Shown: positions 8,762 to 17,085, counted from the stretch's first letter. The stretch is 27,180 nucleotides of DNA from an uncultured Bacteroidales bacterium (GCA_900549375.1 URNY01000014.1:1-27180), one strand, 5' to 3'. Notes: a model not told the origin generated them from the sequence alone. Numbers and translations are program-made.

Positions 8762-10942
8762 TCAGTTACCCATCTCGGAGATAAATTTCACTCTTACCAG
8801 GCGTATACTCTCCTCATCATAGTATTCTCCGAGCTCCTGGATCGCTTTCTCGAGATCATCCTCTTCGCTCTCCCTGAAATAGGAAATTATCTCCTCTTCC
8901 TGATCTTCATCGAGAAGATCTTCAATATAATAGTTTATGTCGATTTTTGTGCCCGATTCCACAATCGATTCCAGCACATCGAGCAGTTCGCCGAATTCGA
9001 GCCCTTTACTCTCGGCAAGTTCTCCGAGGTCTATCTTGCGGTCGATTGCCTGTATGACGGATACCTTCATATTGTTCTCCTTAGGCATCGATCTGACACG
9101 AATCTCTTCGGGACGCACTATCTCGTTTTCCTCCACATGGCGGCGGATCACTTCGAGAAATTCCTTGCCGTAGCGTCGTGCTTTGCCTACTCCGACACCG
9201 GGAATATTCACGAGTTCGGCTTCAGTCACCGGGTAAATCGTGGCCATGGCTTCGAGCGACGGTTCCTGAAATATCACATAAGGAGGAAGATTGTTGATTC
9301 TCGCTATCTTCTTGCGCACATCCCTCAGAATGGCGTATAGCTCGGGATCCGCGGCGCATGAAGCCCCGTCATGTTCAGGGAGCTCGGCATCAAGCTCTGA
9401 ATAATCCACGTCCTCCACAATTCTGAATGTTGCGGGAGCCGCGATAAACGTTCGTCCTTTATCAGTGAGACGCAGGTTTCCATAATTCTCGAGATCGCGG
9501 GAAAGATAACCGCCGATCACGGCCTGACGAAGCAATGTGGCGGCGAATTTCTCCCCTTCATGCTCCAGAGAGCCGAAAGTCTCGATATCGTCGTCGCCGT
9601 TTGCCTTTATCTCATCTGTGGCCCGGCCTATCAGAATATTTATGATATATTCAAGCTTATGGCCTCCGTCGACAGCCGATACGGCCTCAAGCGCTGCCGC
9701 GAGTTCATCCGTGGCCTCTATCTCCTTCTTGGGATTCAGGCAATTGTCGCAATTCCCGCAGTTCTCCTCTTCATATTCCTCGCCGAAATAATGAAGCAAG
9801 ATCTTCCGACGGCACACCGATGACTCTGCATATTCGGCGGTTTCCTGCAGAAGCTGGCGGCCGATCTCCTGTTCGGAAGCCGATTTGCTTTGCATAAGCT
9901 TATCGAGCTTTATGAGATCTTTGCGGGAATAGAATGTTATGCACCTACCCTCTCCCCCGTCGCGTCCGGCGCGGCCCGTTTCCTGATAGTATCCCTCGAG
10001 ACTTTTGGGGATGTCGTAATGAATCACGAATCTTACATCCGGCTTGTCGATTCCCATTCCGAAGGCAATCGTGGCCACTATCACATCCGCGGTTTCCTGA
10101 AGAAACGCATCCTGATTCTGCGACCGCGCCTGGGGATCCATGCCGGCATGATAGGGAAGCGCCGTGATACCGTTGATCTTAAGCGTCTCGGCAAGTTCTT
10201 CCACTTTCTTGCGGCTCAGGCAATAGATAATGCCGGATTCTCCTGAATGGTTCTTTATATAACGTATAATCTCACGATCGACGTCTTTGGTTTTGGGACG
10301 GACCTCATAATAAAGGTTCTTCCGGTTGAAACTCGATTTGAAAACCTTGGCGTCGAGAATGCCGAGATTCTTCTGGATGTCATGCTGAACCTTGGGAGTG
10401 GCCGTAGCGGTGAGAGCGATCACGGGGAAATGGCCTATCTCGGATATCATAGGCCGTATGCGCCGGTATTCAGGACGGAAGTCATGCCCCCACTCCGAAA
10501 TGCAATGGGCTTCGTCTATGGCGAAGAAAGAGATGTCGATGGATTTCAGAAAATTCACGTTGGCCTCTTTTGTGAGCGATTCCGGAGCCACATAAAGAAG
10601 CTTGGTGCGACCCGAACGGACATCGGCCTTCACCTTCTCGACGCCTCCCCTTGTAAGCGATGAATTCAGAAAATGGGCAATTCCGTCATCTTCACTATAA
10701 TTCCGCAACGCATCGACCTGATTCTTCATCAGGGCTATCAGAGGAGAAATCACTACTGCCGTGCCTTTCGACATCAATGCCGGAAGCTGATAGCACAACG
10801 ATTTGCCTCCTCCTGTCGGCATAAGGACAAAAACATCGCTGCCACCGAGCAGACTCTCGATGATGTTTTGCTGTTCCCCTTTGAATTTATCGAATCCAAA
10901 GTAATATTTCAATGCTTCAAAAATGCCGGCTCTGTCTGTCAT
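8762..10942 (-). CDS. recQ: ATP-dependent DNA helicase RecQ
   Basis: A 3'-5' helicase for recombination and fork repair, 726 residues. Helicase motifs: PTGGGKS at 42-48 (Walker A), DEAHCISEWGHDFRPEY from 143 (DEAH and the aromatic-rich loop), ALTATAT at 176-182, and QETGRAGRDG (motif VI). The RecQ zinc-binding module shows SVCRRK...CGNCDNC. An RQC winged-helix region follows, then a HRDC domain (LPPYVIFQEPSLEAMA, IPGVGVGKARRYG). After HRDC there is an acidic helical tail of about 110 residues (DLLDEDQEEEIISYF), which makes it longer than the E. coli enzyme; I believe such tails are usual in Bacteroidetes. Its own promoter lies at 11015-11046. It is separated from clpX by the accessory block. 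Confidence 0.97.
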   Translation of the reverse strand: MTDRAGIFEALKYYFGFDKFKGEQQNIIESLLGGSDVFVLMPTGGGKSLCYQLPALMSKGTAVVISPLIALMKNQVDALRNYSEDDGIAHFLNSSLTRGGVEKVKADVRSGRTKLLYVAPESLTKEANVNFLKSIDISFFAIDEAHCISEWGHDFRPEYRRIRPMISEIGHFPVIALTATATPKVQHDIQKNLGILDAKVFKSSFNRKNLYYEVRPKTKDVDREIIRYIKNHSGESGIIYCLSRKKVEELAETLKINGITALPYHAGMDPQARSQNQDAFLQETADVIVATIAFGMGIDKPDVRFVIHYDIPKSLEGYYQETGRAGRDGGEGRCITFYSRKDLIKLDKLMQSKSASEQEIGRQLLQETAEYAESSVCRRKILLHYFGEEYEEENCGNCDNCLNPKKEIEATDELAAALEAVSAVDGGHKLEYIINILIGRATDEIKANGDDDIETFGSLEHEGEKFAATLLRQAVIGGYLSRDLENYGNLRLTDKGRTFIAAPATFRIVEDVDYSELDAELPEHDGASCAADPELYAILRDVRKKIARINNLPPYVIFQEPSLEAMATIYPVTEAELVNIPGVGVGKARRYGKEFLEVIRRHVEENEIVRPEEIRVRSMPKENNMKVSVIQAIDRKIDLGELAESKGLEFGELLDVLESIVESGTKIDINYYIEDLLDEDQEEEIISYFRESEEDDLEKAIQELGEYYDEESIRLVRVKFISEMGN

Positions 10943-10967
10943 GAAGAATAAGGTATTAGTCCGGTTG

Positions 10968-10985
10968 CGCAGGCTCCTGCCTGCG
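10968..10985 (-). promoter_or_regulatory. Hairpin in the recQ 5' leader
   Basis: A perfect 7-bp GC-rich stem, CGCAGGC/GCCTGCG, with loop TCCT. It lies between the recQ promoter and the start codon, about 25 bases before the ATG. It could affect mRNA stability or translation; no regulatory partner is visible. Confidence 0.4.
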
Positions 10986-11014
10986 GCTATGCCATACGTG
11001 TCTGGCTGTTACTA

Positions 11015-11046
11015 CAAAGTTAAAATAATTTTTCAATTAATTCAAC
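11015..11046 (-). promoter_or_regulatory. Bacteroidetes-type promoter of recQ
   Basis: On the minus strand GTTG (11046-11043) is followed by exactly 20 bases and TAACTTTG (11022-11015), matching the primary sigma factor consensus of Bacteroidetes (TTTG, 19-21 bases, TAnnTTTG). Transcription would begin near 11008, giving a leader of about 65 bases before recQ. Confidence 0.75.
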
Positions 11047-11213
11047 ATCACGCAATAAAAAAATGATGCAAGCTTTCCTCCCGCGTCTGTTTGACTGTAA
11101 TCTCAAGGCGGATAAAGGGATATTGCGTATGAGTTAGCGATTGAAGCCTTACAGTCGAGATCTCCGGATCAATTTACGAAAGCGCTACGTCACAGCCGCA
11201 ACTCCCTGAGGAC
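11047..11213. other. Gene-free spacer with an inverted repeat
   Basis: No coding sequence is convincing. GACTGTAA (11093-11100) and TTACAGTC (11149-11156) form an 8-bp inverted pair bounding 64 bases, with inner GGC/GCC able to extend the pairing across a bulge. A run of seven T (minus strand, about 11056-11062) follows further downstream. Together these might end transcription of the accessory operon, or mark the left edge of the insertion; neither is proven. Confidence 0.35.
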
Positions 11214-11663
11214 TTAATATATCCGTTTAATCCATCTTTTTTTATCTTCAAGTCCCCATTGAACGTGCCAAGTTCTCCCCGTCGCTTTATCAAGTAACAC
11301 AAATTGATACATATTTTGTGTGGGATATAATTCAAACGAGTTCATCCCTGTTTCCCAAGAAAGGTCTTGACTGTTTATTGTAGATGTAAACTCTTTATTG
11401 TCATCTAAAGACCATTGTACCTGTTCAATCTTTCCAGTTTGAGTATCTAACTTAAGCAAATTATATACGTTTTCGGTATGATACATTTTATACCTATTTG
11501 CATATGTCTCTTTTATTTGACGCACACGAATATCTTCAAGAAGTTCTACCACTTGATTTGAAGCAGAATCCGATGCTATAGAGTCAGTTTGAGCTGACAA
11601 TATAAAAGAAATAGAGGAAAAGAGAAATGCAAGAAGCATCTTTATTGAAATGATTTTCTTCAT
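11214..11663 (-). CDS. Secreted protein of unknown function with an internal repeat
   Basis: A 149-residue protein starting MKKIISIKML; that ATG overlaps the stop of the upstream small ORF (TAATG), which is why I prefer it over a start three codons earlier. A signal peptide ends near FILSAQ (about residue 25). Two similar units occur: residues 64-88 (ENVYNLLKLDTQTGKIEQVQWSLDD) described by E-N-V-Y, KLDTQTGK, QVQW; and 116-140 with Q-N-M-Y, LLDKATGR, HVQW, 52 residues apart. The pattern suggests a small beta-sheet or propeller-like fold. I recall similar uncharacterised proteins in Bacteroides, but know no function. It is the last gene of the M48 operon. Confidence 0.75.
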   Translation of the reverse strand: MKKIISIKMLLAFLFSSISFILSAQTDSIASDSASNQVVELLEDIRVRQIKETYANRYKMYHTENVYNLLKLDTQTGKIEQVQWSLDDNKEFTSTINSQDLSWETGMNSFELYPTQNMYQFVLLDKATGRTWHVQWGLEDKKRWIKRIY

Positions 11664-11827
11664 TAGTCCCAATCGTTTAGTTTGTCGATGTATTCGTCCA
11701 TGTCGGCAACGTCGAAAACATCGGGAGTGCCGATATTATCATAATTGTCGAAGTCGACCCACATATCGTGAACTGCATCGCCGTTGTAAGTATCTAAATC
11801 GGTGTATTCGTCTATAATATTTACCAC
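11663..11827 (-). CDS. Possible 54-residue acidic protein, GTG start
   Basis: An open frame fills the gap between the M48 gene and the next gene. A GTG start overlaps the M48 stop (GTGGTAA) and lies 8 bases after AGGA; its TAA stop overlaps the next ATG (TAATG). The product would be strongly acidic, with about 15 Asp, and ends DMDEYIDKLNDWD. No ATG is available at that position. Support comes from the exact fit between two coupled junctions and the non-random composition; there is no recognised family. It might instead be the remnant of a longer C-terminus or a spacer without translation. Confidence 0.45.
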   Translation of the reverse strand: MVNIIDEYTDLDTYNGDAVHDMWVDFDNYDNIGTPDVFDVADMDEYIDKLNDWD

Positions 11828-12813
11828 TCTATTTCCTGCTTTGTGCGTTTCTTTTTTAACTTGGCATTTTGAGTATTGCCGAGTTCAGGATGTGTATCAA
11901 CATAATTGAGAAAATTTATACGAGAAGAAGTAGTCGGATGGTCGCTGTATTCATCATAGAGCGCATCATATTGCGTTCCAAGTATACGTAGACCGTTGAT
12001 AAATTCTTCTCCGCATCCGAGATGCTCAAGAAAACGATATGCAAACAAATCGGCTTCAAATTCCTGCTCGCGAGAATATTTGAATGAATATTTGAGTGTA
12101 CTTATTTTGATGTCCGTTCCTATGTTGGCAATTACTGCACTATAATCTGTACCACTGGTGGGAATACCATAAGCAGCGGCATTGTATGCTTCCATACCTG
12201 CGGCCAGACCATTAAGGCCTGCAGCAATACCACCAAGCAATTCATTTTTCCGGCGTTCTTTTGCCTCTGCATAGAAACTACGGATATGGTGCAAAAGAGC
12301 GCCGTGCGCAAATTCATGAGCAACATATCCCATAAGAATGTTATAGTTGATACCCTTAGAAGTAAACAAGCCAGAAGTTATACAGATAGCAAAACCTTTT
12401 TCAGTGAGAGCTGCAAAAGCGTTTAGCCGGTCATCGTAACATACGTGCAATGAACAATCAATTCCTATTTCAGGAATACCCATGTCAATAAGAAGAGTGT
12501 CGCAAAAACCTTGAAGTTCTTCCACGATGGAGTTATCATATTGTGGATAGAAACGCGGAAGTTGACCAACCTTATTCAGGGCTTCCTTTTCAGCCCCTTT
12601 CTTTTTTTCTATATCCTTGGCAAACTTCCATAAGAGTTCGTTATTGTCGAGAAAAGTCTTGATAAAAACCGCAGGGTTTGGACCCTCAACTGCTTTGGCT
12701 TCATCGCAGACATCGAAATTTTGTATCAATTTCTTGTATTGTTTTTCCTCACTTGCTGCCCATGCTGTAAGCACGATGGCAAACATGACAAAAATAGATA
12801 TTGTTCGTTTCAT
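11821..12813 (-). CDS. Secreted M48-family zinc metalloprotease
   Basis: A 330-residue protein taken from the ATG of MKRTISIF; a TTG four codons upstream is the alternative. Residues 1-20 are a signal peptide (cut after AWAA). The zinc site is HEFAH at 166-170, with the third ligand in SREQEFEAD (247-255, probably E251), and the family's late HP-x5-RI motif appears as HPTTSSRI at 292-299. A Gly/Ala-rich hydrophobic stretch at about 193-215 separates the metal ligands. It resembles periplasmic BepA/LoiP-like or Oma1-like peptidases that handle envelope proteins, by family knowledge only. It lies 68 bases after the restriction-modification gene and leads into the small acidic ORF by overlap. 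Base composition is AT-richer than the core genes. Confidence 0.88.
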   Translation of the reverse strand: MKRTISIFVMFAIVLTAWAASEEKQYKKLIQNFDVCDEAKAVEGPNPAVFIKTFLDNNELLWKFAKDIEKKKGAEKEALNKVGQLPRFYPQYDNSIVEELQGFCDTLLIDMGIPEIGIDCSLHVCYDDRLNAFAALTEKGFAICITSGLFTSKGINYNILMGYVAHEFAHGALLHHIRSFYAEAKERRKNELLGGIAAGLNGLAAGMEAYNAAAYGIPTSGTDYSAVIANIGTDIKISTLKYSFKYSREQEFEADLFAYRFLEHLGCGEEFINGLRILGTQYDALYDEYSDHPTTSSRINFLNYVDTHPELGNTQNAKLKKKRTKQEIEW

Positions 12814-12881
12814 ATGTATTAGCAAACTTGATTCAATGAATTATTTAGAAGCAGTCATTATGTAAACTGAATATGAATATA

Positions 12882-15800
12882 CTAAGAGAGATAAGAAATA
12901 TAGCGATTCACCACTTGTATTTTTCTTCTATCACAATTAGCCATCTCATCCTCCAATTCTGAAATTTTAATTTCAAGCGATTGGATTTTTTCTGATACTT
13001 CAGTCTGAACACTCAGCGGTGGCAATATCAGTGAAATTGCCTTTAAGTCATCGTTATATAATCTTGATATAATAGAACCGTCGGTTTTATATTTACCCCA
13101 ATCAACAAGATATTTGAAGCAATAATGGAGGAAAGTATTATTGATTATATTTTCATTAGAATCTATCCAAACAATATTGGAATCTTGAAAATATGCATCT
13201 TCACCATCGAAAATAATACTCTTGCCAATAGTGCCTGCGGCCGACAAAAGTACCTGTCCTTTTTTGGGGTAAGGATATTTTGATTTATATGATTCAAAAA
13301 GATCACGGCTTATGTAGGCATCAGGCACACCGCCAAAAGTGCCTATTTTATAAAAAGGCACATCTCCAGAAATAGAAGTTTGATGCTTCATAATTCGTTT
13401 ACACATTTTGATAGCTCCAATTTCTGAAATCTTACGGCTCGCCCCCCCCAATATAACTTTCAGACTATCAAGTAGTTGCCTGATTTTGGCTCGATAATCT
13501 TCAATAGTCATTCGGGTTTGTTCAAATTCAGTATCTATCTTGCCACATTCTTTGACAATTTGTTCTTGAATATCTTTAGGGATATCCGGGATGGGGAACT
13601 GAATTAGATCATCTTTATAGAAATGTGGTTGTCCAGCTTGCTGAGGTCTAACAGAGAACAATAACTCTTGATGCGCTTTAAGAAAGAAGTAAATGTATTT
13701 TGTTTTAATTGGGTCGTCTGTAATTATGGTAATACAATCGGAGGCAAAAATTCTTTCATGCCAGTAATTAACAAAACCAGCATTTGCTCCGGATGCGCTA
13801 ATTGTTATAACGTCAGCCTCTCGGTTATATTCATTTGTGGTGTATGCAAACGAAAGACCTCCGGCGACAACTTTATACTCTCCGGGAGTGGTTTCGCTTT
13901 TTGTAATGGCTTTGCCTTTCTGAATATTTTCCGAACCTACAAATTGACCTAATTTTAGAATGGGGAAGGAACTCCTTATAGAAATGTTCTTCTTGGCTGT
14001 AGTATGGATGGATTTGTCAAAGTAAGGGCGCGAGAAATCCAGCATGTCTTTAAGCCTGTAATATTGAGCAATATCTTTGAGCGCATCACTTTGGACAGAT
14101 GCATCGTCAAATGATAACTTTACAGCGTGCGCGACAGTGCCGGTAGCGTAACGATTATTATCATTATACAATAGACCGCCTGGATTAGTAATTACAATTC
14201 CTTCGCTACCCTTGCGATTACTCCAATCATAACCAAGAAACGCCTTTTGTTGTGCGTTATCAGTAGGCGATGTAATTACTAATGTATTCTGAGAACGAAC
14301 TAACCCGAAATAGAATATTTTTTCTTCTTCCAATGGAAGGACATATTCATAAAACAAGGATTGTAAAATCTTGTTTTGTTCTTCTTCTGTAAGCTTTTTA
14401 AACGATTTCGTTTTAATGCGGTTGGAAAGAGTCGAACTTTTCAGAAATGCTGAGATATAATTACTGAAATATTCATATTGAGCAAAACTATTATACTCAT
14501 TTTCTCCAGAAATAAAACTCCGGTACACTTCTTCTTCAATTCCGATTTGAGCGAGATATTCATTAAAAATATCTTGATCTTCCCAATTTGTCAATGGAGA
14601 GCCAGAGACGATAGATTTTGCACTATCCAGTAAGAGCTTATAGCGAGTTGGAGACTCGTTGAATTTTTCAAGAAATAGTGTTATAGTGCTTGTAGCTGTT
14701 GCACCAAAAGTTTTTCCTCCAAAGCATATAATCGCACGGATAAAGAAATGTTTAAGAATTATTTCTCTGGCTTTAGTATAACTTACTGGGTTGTTATTAC
14801 TAAGAATTGACGAGGGTAAAATAACCGCTGCAATTCCTTTAGGTTTCAAAAGCTGAGATATACGCTCAACAAATAGAGTCTCAATTTCAGAACCGTTATT
14901 GGTAACGAAATCGATTATATCAAATTGGTTGTTCTTTAGGGCAAGGTGGCTTTTGAATGCATCCACTGAATATGGGGGATTGGCAACAAGGACATCGAAT
15001 TTCCCGTTTTCAATTCCCTTTTCAGGATAACATTCCAACCCATCTCCGAAAATGATTCGTGCTTGACCAGCTCCATTCATAAACAATGAAACCTTTGATA
15101 CACGAGCGAGTCGGTAGTCCTTTTCAATACCGTATATAGAATGTTCAACCCAAGAGTTATTCTCAGTCAAATCGGGTTTCCCAATATGATTGAAATAAGC
15201 ATTGACCGCTTCGATCGCTTCAGTCAGAAAGTGACCGGCACCGCAAGCATAATCAACTATCTTTGGCATCACATATCGGTCTTCACGTTTCACCAATCGC
15301 TCTATAGGTAAGCTATCCCATATGAAGCGGGTGATGGGCATGGGCGTAAAGAATTGCCCTTCATTCTGTTTGAAGCCTTTATTTAACAACTGCTCGAATA
15401 AATCGCCGAGAAATTGGTGTTTCGATGGATAGACAATTCTGTATCGTTCGAAAAGTTGAACGACCTCAACAAGAATTTTTCCATTTTGGAAAAATAATTC
15501 TTCATTATGCACATCCTTAAAAGCAAAGTCATTATTAGAATAAAATTTAAGGATTCGAATAGTATTATTGAGGTCTTCTATTGCTGATGCTCTTTTTTGT
15601 CCAGTATATTGTTGGAAAAGATTCTCGGCATAATCATTCGGAACATAGAATATTTCCTCTTTCATGAAATCTTCCATTCCCTGCTTATGAAGCCTTTGAA
15701 GTCTATCCTGCAAGGTTTCGTAAGTGTCGGTGCCTATTCGATATTGAAAATCCACAATATCATCTTGTCCTTTACTTAATTCATCAACGAGTTTGCATAT

Positions 15801-16631
15801 AAAAAGCGCAATAAGTCGATTGAAAGCATTCTCTTTATCACTTACATTGTTATGACGTAGAATTTCTTCAAATCTATTAACAATTTTATCATTAGGAGTG
15901 AAGTCGCGTAAATGTTTTTTTCTCAGCGGTTTCACTCCAATCTTATATGCGACAGTTTCATCATCAAAGATAAGATTGTCGTGCATTTCTTTTTTATAGG
16001 TTTCGCTCCAAACTTCAAAAAGGTTGTGAGCATTACCTGCTACTTTTGGATTGGAATAGATTAAAACAGATTCATCCTTTTTGGCAAGTTTAACAATATT
16101 GGCATCATCAGTGCAATTAATTACAGGGCACTCATACGAAAGAATACCATTCTTAAAATCCGAAGCATATATGCCCAGCCATCGTGCAGTCCTTTCTTGT
16201 TGCCAGTATGAAAATATCTGACCTCCGTCTTCTTTTGTTTGTTTAACTGCTTTAGTGAACTCACTACCTGCAGTCTTGCATTCTAGAATAAATAAGACAG
16301 ATTCTCTATCTGGTGTATAAACTACTATGTCGGCGCGGCCACTCTTTTGTTCATGACCTAACGTCCACACTTTTTCAAGTTCAATAGTTTCTGGGCGATA
16401 CCCTTTTTCTAAAAGGCGATTGACACATTCAAATACCACAAAGTTTTCGTTTTGGTCAAAACCCGTATTGCGGTCTCGCCCTAAAATAGAGTCAGGATAT
16501 ATGAGCTTTTGAGCAGACATATCGACTTCCATTTGACAATGGAAGTCTGCAAATTCCTTGACATATGAATCGTTCTGTTTCAAAAAGCCAAGGTGCTCAA
16601 GAAGTGCAGGTAATGTAGCTCTTGTAATCAT
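12882..16631 (-). CDS. Single-chain Type IIG-like restriction-modification enzyme (nuclease-methylase-specificity)
   Basis: A 1249-residue fusion doing cutting, adenine methylation and site recognition. The N-terminal nuclease has a PD-(D/E)XK site: GRADIVVY with D101, then ILECKT with E117 and K119, and Q138 in QIFSYW, like HsdR N-termini. The HsdM-like N6-adenine methylase spans about 240-650: EGQFFTP 424-430, motif I DYACGAGHFL 460-469, and motif IV NPPY 551-554. Two HsdS-type specificity units follow: TRD1 about 888-1060 with a coiled coil, TRD2 about 1065-1249 (FYKIGTFGG, SAAGTIGKS, DAYFQDSNIVWID). The arrangement resembles a BcgI A and B subunit joined, so the site is probably bipartite. 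A G8 run at 13442-13449 joins the two TRDs. The gene is clearly more AT-rich than clpX or recQ, fitting horizontal gain. No separate helicase, methylase or antirestriction gene accompanies it. Confidence 0.93.
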   Translation of the reverse strand: MITRATLPALLEHLGFLKQNDSYVKEFADFHCQMEVDMSAQKLIYPDSILGRDRNTGFDQNENFVVFECVNRLLEKGYRPETIELEKVWTLGHEQKSGRADIVVYTPDRESVLFILECKTAGSEFTKAVKQTKEDGGQIFSYWQQERTARWLGIYASDFKNGILSYECPVINCTDDANIVKLAKKDESVLIYSNPKVAGNAHNLFEVWSETYKKEMHDNLIFDDETVAYKIGVKPLRKKHLRDFTPNDKIVNRFEEILRHNNVSDKENAFNRLIALFICKLVDELSKGQDDIVDFQYRIGTDTYETLQDRLQRLHKQGMEDFMKEEIFYVPNDYAENLFQQYTGQKRASAIEDLNNTIRILKFYSNNDFAFKDVHNEELFFQNGKILVEVVQLFERYRIVYPSKHQFLGDLFEQLLNKGFKQNEGQFFTPMPITRFIWDSLPIERLVKREDRYVMPKIVDYACGAGHFLTEAIEAVNAYFNHIGKPDLTENNSWVEHSIYGIEKDYRLARVSKVSLFMNGAGQARIIFGDGLECYPEKGIENGKFDVLVANPPYSVDAFKSHLALKNNQFDIIDFVTNNGSEIETLFVERISQLLKPKGIAAVILPSSILSNNNPVSYTKAREIILKHFFIRAIICFGGKTFGATATSTITLFLEKFNESPTRYKLLLDSAKSIVSGSPLTNWEDQDIFNEYLAQIGIEEEVYRSFISGENEYNSFAQYEYFSNYISAFLKSSTLSNRIKTKSFKKLTEEEQNKILQSLFYEYVLPLEEEKIFYFGLVRSQNTLVITSPTDNAQQKAFLGYDWSNRKGSEGIVITNPGGLLYNDNNRYATGTVAHAVKLSFDDASVQSDALKDIAQYYRLKDMLDFSRPYFDKSIHTTAKKNISIRSSFPILKLGQFVGSENIQKGKAITKSETTPGEYKVVAGGLSFAYTTNEYNREADVITISASGANAGFVNYWHERIFASDCITIITDDPIKTKYIYFFLKAHQELLFSVRPQQAGQPHFYKDDLIQFPIPDIPKDIQEQIVKECGKIDTEFEQTRMTIEDYRAKIRQLLDSLKVILGGASRKISEIGAIKMCKRIMKHQTSISGDVPFYKIGTFGGVPDAYISRDLFESYKSKYPYPKKGQVLLSAAGTIGKSIIFDGEDAYFQDSNIVWIDSNENIINNTFLHYCFKYLVDWGKYKTDGSIISRLYNDDLKAISLILPPLSVQTEVSEKIQSLEIKISELEDEMANCDRRKIQVVNRYISYLS
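13442..13449 (-). repeat. G8 homopolymer between the two specificity domains
   Basis: Eight consecutive G (minus strand) encode the end of L1061 through A1064 in the joint of the R-M enzyme. At eight the frame is open into TRD2. Adding one G reaches TAA within four codons; losing one G reaches TGA about 18 codons on. Such runs slip during replication. Confidence 0.8.
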
Positions 16632-17043
16632 GTCAAATGCCCAAAGGCTTAAAAAGGAAACTCCCTCGTAGCATCTGAAGGCCGACCAAAGCCTGTGCGA
16701 CTACGAAGAAGATTCCGAAGGGTTTTCGGCTCTCGCCGTATGTCTTTGTTATTGTTGTTCGGTCATTTTCAGATGAAACTCGCTATCGATATGATGTAAA
16801 TTTACTAATTTATTCTGATATAGAGGTAATACGAGCAAAATTATTTATTGACAGCTCACGGGGATGTACTAATCCCGCCGGCGCAGCCTGTTCTACTGTT
16901 CCCCTGTCCAAAAACACACCCGGATACGGCTAAAGCATTGGCTCTGTGGGCGCAAAATTTTGCGCCCCTACAAGTCGGCATGGGCGAGGACGCCCTTCCG
17001 AAAATGGGGTTATTTTATGGCGGATTAGGCCGATTTTAGATGC
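16632..17043. other. Gene-free stretch with palindromic repeats, upstream of the R-M gene
   Basis: No real gene is seen in these bases. The part near 16632-16840 is AT-rich leader or promoter territory of the R-M gene; a TAATTTTG on the minus strand (16843-16836) fits the -7 consensus but I find no matching TTTG 19-21 bases before it. A cluster of inverted repeats occupies 16861-16995. The stretch from 16900 to 17040 has no coding signal. Confidence 0.6.
16861..16995. repeat. REP/MITE-like cluster of three inverted repeats
   Basis: Three palindromic elements lie in 135 bases: GGGAT/ATCCC (16861-16876), the perfect 20-bp palindrome GGGCGCAAAATTTTGCGCCC (16948-16967), and GGGCG/CGCCC (16982-16995). 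The sequence right of the palindrome continues CCTACAAG, and GTAGGGGCG-type ends are familiar from intergenic repeats in several phyla. It may be one copy of a dispersed element, which one window cannot show. Confidence 0.55.
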
Positions 17044-17085
17044 AAAAAAAACATCACGCCTCGCATCGGGCGTGATGTTTTTTTT
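17044..17085 (-). terminator. Strong terminator after clpX
   Basis: A perfect 17-bp stem, eight A plus CATCACGCC pairing with GGCGTGATG plus eight T, around the 8-base loop 17061-17068. It begins 26 bases after the clpX stop. With T runs on both strands it should work in both directions and insulate clpX from the accessory block. Confidence 0.93.

Noticed and set aside
10951..11012. Stretch resembling reversed 16S rRNA (GGTATTAGTCCGG, then CATACGTGT)
   Set aside because: The match is short and broken, and the sequence between does not follow rRNA; chance is the simpler reading. A search against 16S would settle it.
12882..16631. BREX PglX or a plain Type I HsdM
   Set aside because: No brx/pgl or hsdR genes are nearby, and the protein carries its own nuclease and specificity domains.
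16848..17039. 63-codon plus-strand frame
   Set aside because: It runs through the palindrome cluster and has no ribosome-binding site or family features.
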